DNA of 48,372 nt from Bigelowiella natans CCMP2755. Its lineage: Eukaryota; Cercozoa; Chlorarachniophyceae. A model generated the notes under the pieces. It saw only the letters and a list, made by a program, of their open reading frames with translations, was not told the origin of the DNA and ran no database searches. Position 1 is the stretch's first letter. Every line of letters starts with the position of its first letter. The translations under genes were made by a program, and so were the position numbers. Location: the NCBI GenBank assembly GCA_000320545.1, contig ADNK01003221.1:1-48372 (forward strand). Reading direction: 5' to 3'. Below are positions 12,119 to 21,200 of this stretch, piece by piece.

Positions 12119-12362
12119 CGGGGTAATATTCGAGCAATCCCGGTGCTGTTGTCTTTCCTCCGCTGTCGTATTAGATGTTGTGGGTACTTGAGCTGATGTA
12201 GCTTCAGAAGAGGAGCACTTTCGGCGTTTTGATGATGGTTCTATAGGAAGAGGAAATCGATTTGCTGACGATGAAGTGATGGTGACGGCGGAGAGATAAG
12301 CTCCTCTCTGTCCTTGCCCTCTTTAATGATGGATGAATGAAAGCTTTGTGGAAGTTGAACAC

Positions 12363-12758
12363 CTATATGCTCAGGTGTTGGAGGAAAGATACAGCGTTTT
12401 TTTTGCTCGTTTTGCGCAAATTGAGTAGTTGATTGATACGTGCGCCTGCCTGCTGTGTATTGTTTATTGTCTGTGCTCTTCTTGATGGATGAATAGCTAT
12501 GAATCCGGACAGCAGTCTATCAATGCGGGATAGTAAGCAAGCGATTTCAAGCACAGACGTCAAGGCCATATAGTTGTCGTATAGAATAAACGTCCTGTCA
12601 AACAACTCAAATTGTTTCCGAGTAACAATGGTTGTGGAAGTCTCAGAGATATCTCTGAGAAGCGCAAGGAGTCTCGTCTCTGAGAATCTCTGGAAAATTG
12701 CTGCTACTGTCTTCGCAAAACCAGCAGCGTGTGTTACCCACCCAATCCCCCCACCCAT
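12363..12758 (-). CDS. Unrecognised small helical protein, about 131 aa
   Basis: A frame starting at the first ATG (12758) runs to a TAG at 12363. It is mostly helix-forming, with regions such as AKTVAAIFQRFSETRLLALL, ISETSTTIVTRKQFELFDRT and VLEIACLLSRIDRLLSGF, and has a basic C-terminal part. I do not recognise the family. The frame is open upstream to 12896 without an ATG and contains a 48-base GT...AG segment (12833-12786) that could be an intron, so a first exon may lie under the 5' end of NDUFA5. It is head to head with NDUFA5 and 245 bp upstream of CSN1 on the same strand. It could also be unannotated leader sequence of CSN1. Confidence 0.45.
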   Translation of the reverse strand: MGGGIGWVTHAAGFAKTVAAIFQRFSETRLLALLRDISETSTTIVTRKQFELFDRTFILYDNYMALTSVLEIACLLSRIDRLLSGFIAIHPSRRAQTINNTQQAGARINQLLNLRKTSKKNAVSFLQHLSI

Positions 12759-12884
12759 CCCCCTCTTCTTTTCTTGCCCAATTTTCTGTAAAAAGAATAT
12801 TGACAAAATGATTGTACAGAAATAAGTGTCTACCTTCAAGACAAAGACAACACCTTCAATAACCTCAGTCCAAACATAACAAAT

Positions 12885-13426
12885 ATGCTTTTTCACAGAA
12901 CTATCGCCGCCATGTTTTCTCGTCGACTGATTACAGCTTTTGTTTCTGGCCGGCCTTCAAAGAATCCAAAGAGGATCGCCTCTCTTACTGCAAGGACTTT
13001 TTGCTCTATTAAGGAGAGTACTGGCATTGCAGGGCTAAGGGTGGTTGAAAATGCACGGGAGGTTCTTATTGGCCTCTATCAAAAGACCTTGGAAGATGCT
13101 GAGACCCTTCCCAACTCTGCCGGATACAAAGACTATGTAACCAAGCTCTCTAAGTACAGATTGTCTGTATGTGAAAATCATTCGACGGTAAACGAAATTG
13201 AGAAGGAGATTTCAACTGGTGAAGTAGAGGAGTTGATCCAGGAGGCAGAAGATGAGTTGAAGGTTCTGGAAATGATGAAAGGTTTGTGATCATTCTAACC
13301 CGTTTATCAAACGCATGCAATTATTTTTGTTGAGACTGTTATCATTAATATCTAGAATGGAAACCTTGGGAAGGAGGTCAATCATGGGAATTGCCTTTAA
13401 AATGGAAGGAGTTCGATAGTCGCTAG
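12885..13426 (+). CDS. NDUFA5: NADH:ubiquinone oxidoreductase (complex I) subunit NDUFA5/B13
   Basis: An accessory subunit of the matrix arm of mitochondrial complex I. Two exons: 12885-13281 and 13356-13426, with a 74-base GT...AG intron. The family core is KESTGIAGLRVVENAREVL, then YQKTLEDAETLPNSAGYKDY, GEVEELIQEAEDEL, and after the junction EWKPWE, matching the conserved end of NDUFA5. The total is 155 aa from the first ATG. A second ATG at 12912 sits in a stronger context (gccgccATG) and starts an Arg/Ser-rich presequence (MFSRRLITAFVSGRPSK), so it is the likelier start (146 aa). The 5' end abuts the minus-strand gene at 12363. Confidence 0.93.
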
Positions 13427-14126
13427 ATAATCTCATAGTACGACTGGAAATTGCACAATGCCGTTTAGGATGTAATTCATAACGATCAGAACAAGGAACT
13501 GCAAAGAATGACGTATCATTGCGGCAAAGTCTTCATCCATGCACCTCTTGCACGATTTTGATTTTATTTTTGCCGGAAATAAAAAAATACAATTCATATG
13601 TGTAGCCGAGCCTGAATGGCCTTGATAACCTTATTGGCTCGCGCATTATGCATGTATACATGCACACATGCACTTGAATAGTATGGCATTGCATTTCGTG
13701 CCGCTATATACATGCAACGAGGATCGACTCATATGTGAGACACTAGGAAGTTCGATGGCGGTACATGTAACGCAACCTGCTAGCGTATACGATGTATATA
13801 GTAGTTGGCAAAGTAATGAACAAATAAATATTTTTTAATGGTCATCCTAATGTTGTTATATACAGCAACGACTATTTATGCACAGCTGTGCTACACCATT
13901 ATATTACTGCACATCACATGACTACATCTATCTAGACATACGATGCTGCGCTTGCTACTAGTATCGTACGTAGCTGTGCATCGCATTCACGCATGCGCAT
14001 CCATGCATGTAAGACGACTACACGTGGATCAGGTGGGTAGCATACTGCACGTGCATGATGGATGTTGCATGTCTAGATGTGTGTAGTGTGTGTGCATGCA
14101 TGTCGTGGAATTACGTACGTACCACA

Positions 14127-14203
<77 letters not shown>

Positions 14204-14338
14204 CTACACATAGGATTTACATGCATGCACACATGTGCGTACACACATTCTCATCACACACATTTACACATTTTTAGTATAGACATCTGAACAAATCCTT
14301 TCCTAGCAGAGGACTCGAGTATGTGTTGCTATCAAGCC
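13427..14338. other. Convergent spacer with palindrome-rich DNA and microsatellites
   Basis: This is the 3'-3' gap between NDUFA5 and the minus-strand gene at 14339. It holds repeated GCATGC, TACATG, CTAG and GTACGTAC words, the exact spacer motif in reverse at 14068-14081, a close copy at 13929-13938, then (CA)n at 14125-14160 followed by (GA)n at 14163-14200. I see no gene. Confidence 0.6.
14068..14081 (-). repeat. Spacer motif CACATCTAGACATG (reverse copy)
   Basis: An exact 14/14 reverse-complement copy of the motif at 9447-9460, located in the next convergent spacer. Confidence 0.6.
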
Positions 14339-15286
14339 TCAAGCTAAATCACTTTTAAATGTCTCTTTTGGGATCACCCTTGTTACTTCTGGATTAGTAC
14401 CCATGACTCTACTGTATGTGTTACTGAAGTAATTTCTGGATAGTTGCCGAGATGCGCACTGCTCACGAGAACCTTTTGGTTCATAACGCTTACCTTCTTC
14501 CTTTGCTCTTCTCACACGTGATTCCATTAGCTCGGGATGTGTCATTGGCCTCCGATTCGTATGAAACATGTTCTCGGCAGCACTCGTCATTCGCATTTTA
14601 CGGGCCTCTTTGGAGCCATATTTCTAGGAAAATATGATGGAATTACATGTAACAAGAAGATCAAAGAAAGACAGCATTATGAACCAAAGTTTCTCGTGGA
14701 AAGTATTTTTCACATGACAGTATTTAGAAATACCTTTTTAAAATAGTTTCTGGTGGAATTAAAAGCACTGGTATGTATATGGCTCATTTGCTTCTCCGTC
14801 ATCCCCCTGTTTCGATTTGATTCGTCCAAAAATTCCTGTTTCCGTCTATTTTGAAGAGCAATATGCGGTGCTATTCGACTATTATACTGGTCAGAGTATG
14901 GGTTCATAACTTTGCACTCAGGAACTTTGTATCGAAATCGAGTGCTCAAGGGGTTGTTTAGAGCCAGACTCGTGCCTCTGAACTTAAATTTTTCCTTTCG
15001 TGGGAAGCGAGGATTATCCCTATCAATTCTGAAGGTATCCAATATATTATCTTCGTTGCAATATATTAAACTTTAGCATACAATCTTACTTATGATGTGT
15101 TGGGTGTTTCTGAGGAACTTGAAATGGAAACTGTCCAGATCCTGTCCTTTCTGGAGCCCTTCGAGGCCGAGGATTTGTAGTATATTTGCAAACTTGGGGT
15201 GTGAGCTGTGTTCCCTTCGCTCCAATCATTGTTCCATCGATCAGCGCTGCTTTTTTTCTCGGCCTTCCCCTATTTAAATGGCTCAT
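14339..15286 (-). CDS. Unrecognised basic protein, 3 exons, about 258 aa
   Basis: Three exons join in phase: 15286-15090, 15028-14734 and 14623-14339, with donors GTAAG and GTATT and acceptors TTCAG and CCTAG. The product is rich in Arg, Lys, Asn and Pro and has no obvious catalytic motif, membrane segment or long coiled coil. It starts MSHLNRGRPRKKAALIDG and contains DNPRFPRKEKFKFRGTSLA, NPYSDQYNSRIAPH and PMTHPELMESRVRRAKEEG. An in-frame stop just upstream supports the start. The extended, basic, motif-like composition recalls structural or microtubule-associated proteins, but that is a guess. It is head to head with FEN1, with a 600-bp shared upstream region. Confidence 0.7.
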
Positions 15287-15885
15287 CGTATATTAAATAC
15301 CGAGCGGATGGAGTTTCCTGTCGTCAAACTCAACCGAGATATAGTTTTGACTGTTCGTTCGTTGTTGTTGAGGTTGGGGCACCGAACGAAACGCCAGAGT
15401 TTCGATCGATGCCCACCTTCTCGGCAATATGAATATCAACATCGGAAACATAAAATTCCTTTTTCTAATGCCATTCCAGATTTCGACATCAAATAGTGGG
15501 CAATTCCATGCTAAGACATCGTACGTAGCAAAATTGTTCTAAGATTATCTCGTACAATCGTATGTTGCGACAACAAATAGTACGTAGATCAAAAGGTAGT
15601 TTTCCTTTGTGCGGGAAGCACTGCACGCTGTAATAAAATGCGAGGTAAAATTAAACGCATTCAAATCCAGAAATGGAGGTCGCAATGTTGAAAAGAAGGC
15701 GGTTCATGGGCATAGAATATGTGTGTGTAAGCCAGGAAGGCGGGAAAGATCATTATTTCAGGAGCCTCCAAAGAAGAAAGAATTCGGACTGCTCGGAGGT
15801 AATGTCTCGTCAAACCACCCTTTACGTGAGCGGAGACGTTGTATCCACTACTTACTTGAAACTTAACCTTTTAGATAGAAACACC
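15287..15885. promoter_or_regulatory. Divergent region between the 14339 gene and FEN1
   Basis: About 600 bp sits between two start codons on opposite strands. It has AT-rich stretches and a TACGTA-rich patch (about 15518-15585). Plus-strand open frames crossing 15278-15496 and 15609-15866 lack family or splice support; the latter is in frame with the FEN1 start but reads into what is probably the leader. A shared promoter is likely, but no element could be pinned down. Confidence 0.4.
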
Positions 15886-17291
15886 ATGGGAATCAAAGGA
15901 TTGATGAAGTTTGTATCGGACATGTCCCCAGAGTCAATAAAAAACGGAGAAATGAAGACTTATTTTGGCCGAAAAGTAGCAATTGACGCCTCCATGAGTT
16001 TGTACCAATTTTTGGTGGCAGTGAGAAGCGGACCTGATGCTCAGATGCTTACCAATGAAGCTGGCGAAGTTACATCGCACGTAAGCTTTGAATACCATTT
16101 TAACAGTGTAACGTCGTGTTGAAGCATTGTTGTCAATAAAAAGTCAAAATCTTTACACTTTGGCGCTTGTTGCTTTGTTCCTCAGCTCCAAGGCCTTTTT
16201 CATCGCACAATCCGTATCATGGACAGCGGCCTGAAGCCCGTTTATGTATTTGATGGTAAACCTCCGCAGCTCAAGGCTGGGGAGCTTGCGAATCGAAAGG
16301 AGAGTAAAGAAAAGGCTAAAGCTGAGCTGAAAAAAGCAGAAGAGAGTGGAACTCAAGAAGAAGTAAACAAGTTTAAACGACGGTTGGTGAGGGTGACAAA
16401 GGAACAGAATGAAGATTGCAAGAAACTCCTGCGGCTAATGGGCGTTCCCTTCGTAAATGCCTCAGGGGAGGCAGAAGCTCAGTGGTGATATGCTAACGAA
16501 TAATTGACAGATTTTCCATAAACCGTACTGTGTGAATTTATTGTGTATTCAGTGCTGCCCTGTGTAAAGCTGGCTTGGTTTATGGAACTGCCACGGAGGA
16601 TATGGATGCTCTCACGTTTGGGACTCCCATCTTATTGAGACACCTCACATTTTCAGAAGCTCGTAAATTACCAATCGTAGAAATCAACCTGAAAAAGGCA
16701 TTGGAAGACATGGAATATACTATGGTATGCAATATTCGATAATTCTTGGTTATGGCATAATGGATAATATTTCTAGGACCAATTTATTGATTTTTGCATT
16801 CTCTGCGGTTGTGACTATACGCTGGCAATCCGAGGAATTGGTCCCAAATCGGCATACAAGCTCATCAAGTATGCATCATTAATACATCATTTCACATAAT
16901 TTGCTGAAAAGAATTCTTGAATACCCTCAGGGAACACAAAAACATAGAGACTGTCTTGGAGAACATTAATAGGGAGAAATACAAGATCAACATGGAGGCA
17001 TTTCTCTTCAAAGAAGCACGTGCACTTTTTAAGAATCCAGATGTAGCAGATGTGGGTGCTGATGCAATCAAATGGATCGATCCCGACGAGGAAGGTGTCG
17101 TGAAGTTTCTATGCCATGAAAAAGGATTCGAAGAATCTAGAGTCCGCAAAGCAGTTCAAAGATTGAAGAAAGCAAAGGGAAAGGGCTCACAGAAGAGGCT
17201 TGAAAGCTTTTTTGGTCCTGTTACAGTGACTAAACGCAAGAAGCCGGTGCAAAAAAAAAAGACTACGAAAAAGAAGAAAACTAAAAAATGA
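15886..17291 (+). CDS. FEN1: Flap structure-specific endonuclease 1
   Basis: This nuclease removes 5' flaps in Okazaki fragment maturation and long-patch base excision repair. Five exons: 15886-16080, 16186-16484, 16553-16724, 16777-16868 and 16931-17291. All phases agree, giving 372 aa, the normal length. The N-domain starts [10 protein letters not shown], and its [17 protein letters not shown] contains the metal ligand D34. [14 protein letters not shown] carries the next Asp (D88). The I-domain has GEAEAQCAAL and [11 protein letters not shown]. The helix-two-turn-helix reads [25 protein letters not shown]-binding box, QKRLESFF, is near the end, followed by a Lys-rich tail. An in-frame extension upstream is open but lacks homology, so the canonical MGI start was chosen. 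Confidence 0.97.
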
Positions 17292-17335
17292 TGCAGGCGT
17301 GACAGGCACAGAAACACAAACTAGACAAAGCGTAG

Positions 17336-17815
17336 GCATTGAAACAAGTCAAAATACTTTCAATTCAGCTTTGACTGACCCAATTGTCTTCGCGTTCTTT
17401 GCATGCACATTGAAGATTTCCATGGCATCACATTTTTAGCGTGGCGGCAGATCGCTACGCACAGGCTTTGCTAGTTTACTTGTTTAGACGATTGAGCCCG
17501 ATCGATGATTGGGCATCTCGTAACTACTAGACCATGTGACTCTGGCAATCCCAGAATGGGCATTGAAATGAGTTAAGACACTTTCAATTCAACTTTGGCT
17601 GATCCATTTGCGTTGGCGAACCTCGCATCGGATGTGCATTGAAGCTTTCCCTGTCTAGCTGTAGCTGTCATCAATCACATTCCTGGCGTGGCACATTTCG
17701 CTGCGCAAACAAAGCTCCAGAGTCTCCAGAGCTAGAAAGGCTTCATTTATACATTGCCAGACGATTGACTGGACTAGTGGAGCCTGATCGATTGTCCGTG
17801 CATCTCGCACTAGCG
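17336..17815. repeat. Diverged tandem duplication in the spacer downstream of FEN1
   Basis: Two related copies, about 17336-17530 and 17559-17815, share ordered blocks: GCATTGAAA, ACTTTCAATTCA, CTTTG(A/G)CTGA, CATTGAAG, ATCACATT, GCGTGGC, CGCTACGCA/CGCTGCGCA, CAGACGATTGA and TGATCGAT/CGATCGAT. The second copy carries extra sequence. The offset is about 223 bp. No gene is supported here. The LTR element lies just downstream. Confidence 0.6.
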
Positions 17816-17878
17816 CTAGCTGTAGCAGCCGAGCAGCGACACCTCCAGCGTTTGTTTTTGCCGCACACGCCATGTCAG

Positions 17879-17882
17879 CACG
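17879..17882. repeat. Target-site duplication, left copy (CACG)
   Basis: CACG precedes the left LTR, and the same four bases (23599-23602) follow the right LTR. A fifth base does not match (G on the left, G shifted on the right), so 4 bp is the supported size. Confidence 0.75.
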
Positions 17883-18208
17883 TGTAGCGCGTACCACTAC
17901 GCGGGCACAAGTCACGTGCGACAACAAAGGGGTTGTCGCGGATATAGAATATAGATAACGTAGATATTAATACAGCATAGGCACGTGGGTTCCGGCGGGA
18001 CTCATGGCAGCACACCGGAAGTGTGCTGCCCCACGTGCGGCGGCATTCGCGAAAGCTTCGCGAATGATTACGCAGTGCACGATTTAATAAAAATATAATC
18101 TTTAATAAAAATAAACACAACTCTTCAAAAGGAAGCAAACGTGCCTTTCCCCCCCCCTGCCTACTTGTGCACGTAGCGCCTCGGCCTGTGAACACCTTAC
18201 GCGCAACA
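17883..18208 (+). repeat. 5' LTR, 326 bp
   Basis: TGTAGCGCG...GCGCAACA. The LTR is packed with inverted repeats: CGCGTA/TACGCG near the start, CGACAAC/GTTGTCG, GGCAGCACAC/GTGTGCTGCC (18006-18030, nested inside CACGTGGG/CCCACGTG) and ATTCGCGAA/TTCGCGAAT (18045-18065). Three CACGTG palindromes lie at 17913, 17982 and 18032. AATAAA-like signals at about 18085-18112 could serve for polyadenylation. Confidence 0.93.
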
Positions 18209-18213
18209 ACCTT

Positions 18214-18231
18214 TGGCTTCCACACACGGGA
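18214..18231 (+). other. Primer-binding site
   Basis: TGGCTTCCACACACGGGA lies 5 bases after the LTR and begins with TGG, the complement of a tRNA 3' CCA end. The priming tRNA could not be named. Confidence 0.6.
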
Positions 18232-18247
18232 AACGATTTGACTAACA

Positions 18248-21200
18248 ATGTCACAGCAGCTAGAAGAACAGCAGGACTTTGGCTCGCAGGCCGTGCAAGG
18301 GCACGAGCAGAAACAGGAAAGGAAGGGCGATACGGACGCTAAGGAAGGAGGAGGAACACCTCCACAGGCACCGCCGGGACCAGCACCCGGGATTAAGAAA
18401 GCAGATGCAGCAGCAGAGGCACTGGAGAACTTCTACGAGGCGGACGACGAGGACGTGGCCGCCGAAAGCAAGAAGGTCGTAATGGCATTACGAGCCTTGC
18501 GACCCAGGGCGAGCAACTACGCCAAACTGAAAGTATCGATAGAATACAAGTATCAGACACATGATGTTTGGGCAGCTATCATGCAGGACATCATGGATTA
18601 CGAAGCAGACTTACCTCCAGAGTGGGCAGCTTTGTTTAGGAACGACGGGGGTCTGGGCGCCTCGCGGGGGACGACCCAGAGCACCGTCAAGCAGCAGCAG
18701 CCGGTACAGCGGAACACCCAGTTCATGTCTGTTAAAACAGCACCGGTTATGATAACGAAATACAACGGGAAAAGAGGTGAGGCAAGGAGGTGGTGGAAGA
18801 ACGCTAGGAGTATACTCTGCGACTTTACCCCTAACCCCACCGAAAACGACAAGCTCAAATGGCTAGCTATAATAAAGCAAGCCATGGACCTTTACGAGAC
18901 AGGCAGGACCCGGATCAGGCAGCTAGAGAAAATACACACTACAGTTAGTGGGCTACGAGACGTTGAGGCGATAATGAAGGCTTTTGTAAATGAACAGGAT
19001 GCTAACTCCCTACCCCAGGCTATTAGAAAATACAGAGCAATGATGCAGCATGAGAGAGAACCTGTTAGAGACTTTGCCACGCGCTTCCAGGATATGATCG
19101 ACGAACTACATGATTTTAATTACAACACAGGTGATGATCAGGCAAGGTTTGAAGAGTTCAAGTTAAAGATAAAGGAATCCACTTACGTTACGGAGAAAGG
19201 CTACACCACGATGGAGGCAGCAGTGCAGGCTATATCCCTACGCGAGCAGGAGCAGGACCGCAAGTTTACCAGCCCTAAGGTACCTGGCATAGGAAACATT
19301 AACGCTATTAAGCCGCAGCGAGACTGGTACAAGGACAGGGAAGGTAACCGACGTTGCGGATACTGCTCACGTAAAGGGAAACACACCGCTAAAGACTGCA
19401 GAGACAGGAAAGAAGGACGACCCAGGATGACGATCAGGCAGCTCAACGAACACTACGAGAAGTTAAAGAGAAAGAAAGGCAGAGGACAAGGATATAACAA
19501 CAGCAAATGGCAAGGCAGCAACAACGGGAAGAACAATAAATATAAGAACAAAAAGCAGAACAGTATCAATGCTATACAGCAGCAGATAAACGGAAAATTA
19601 GATCACCTTAAGCAGGCGCCGACGAAGACAGCAGTACCAGCAACGCAGGACCAAGACAAGCCCATGACCCTAGACGACATAAAGAACTTAGGAGTATGCA
19701 ACATTAATGACGAAGACGCTAACAGGACTATCAAAGTTGCTATGACCAAGGTTAAAGTTAAAGACAGCTACGGAGACTACAAGAAACTACCTGCCCTTTG
19801 GGATAGTGGCAGCATGCCGAAGTCCTTCATAAGCCTAAGCACAGTAAGAAGGTTAGGACTATTGGATCAAGTGACTAAGAAAGAACGTAAATATGCTCAA
19901 GCAGACGGAAGCTCTTCCATGAAGACCGTCGGTGAGCTAATGCTAAAGCTACAGATACCTGGCAGCGACGCGGAGACCCAAATCAAGACCCGAGTAGCCA
20001 TGACTTTATCCATGGAACTACTCCTCGGACAGGATGCCCTAGAAAAATTAGGGGGGATCATATCATTCTACAATCACAAGATATACTTTGCTAAGTTGCC
20101 AAAGAAGTCAGGCAGGACCATCAGCCAGAACATGATACGGCTTGACGAGTGGACCTCTGAGTCAAGCGTTAATGCGTTAGAGTTTATGGACCTAGCGGAC
20201 AACAAGCTACCTACACCTACCGAGCTACGGAAGAAGAACCCCGGCAAGACCATCCGACAGATAACGGAGCTACTGGACAAGACCCCCCCAGCTGATGATT
20301 GGGATATCGACAAAGGCAAAAAGTACATTAATAAAATATTAAACGAGAAGTACTCTGACATCACCAAGCCGACGACGAAGCCCTCCAGCAAGCTTACCCC
20401 AGTAAAGATCGAGCTAAAGAAGGGATACGAAGAGTGCATCATCAATGACCCAGAACATAGGCGACCGGAAGCGGACTGGGAAAAGATAGAGTGGCAGATC
20501 AATGAATGGGCAAAGGAAGGGAAGATAGAGCCAAGCAACTCACCATGGAACGTGAGACATGTGCTAGCTAAGAAACCTACTTACCCTTTCTTCCGCCTGG
20601 CGCACAACTTCATCCGCCACAACCGAGTAATAAAGAGGATCCAGACACCTACACCAAGGATAGATGACGTTATTGAACACGTCATAGGATACAAATACTA
20701 CTCTTCCCTAGATAAAAATGAATCATACATGCAGACACCCATCCACAAAACCTCCCGCCCCATTACCGCGTTCTCCAGCAGGCACAGGAAGTGGCACTTC
20801 GTCGTATTCCCTTACGGCCTAAGCATATCAGGGGATGCGTTCAGTAGTCAGAACTACAGGGCATACACACATGATGGGATGGCGTCTGTGTTGTGGGTGT
20901 TTGTGTTTGTGTATGTGGATGATGACATAATATGTACCAACACAGTCGTCGCTCAGATCTTCCTCCTGGAAAATATATTTATTAGGTTTGCACACTTCGG
21001 TTTTACTATTAGACTGCAGAAGTGTACATTCCTAGCTACAAGAATCAAGTGGTGTGGATATTACCTGGAGCAAGGCCGCATCACCCCAAACCCCGAGAAA
21101 GTAGCAGCACTACAGCAAGCCCCTAAACCTAAGAATGCAAAGGAGTTAAAGTCATTCTTGCAGACTGCAGCTTGGATACTACGTAGGTTCTCCCCTACCT

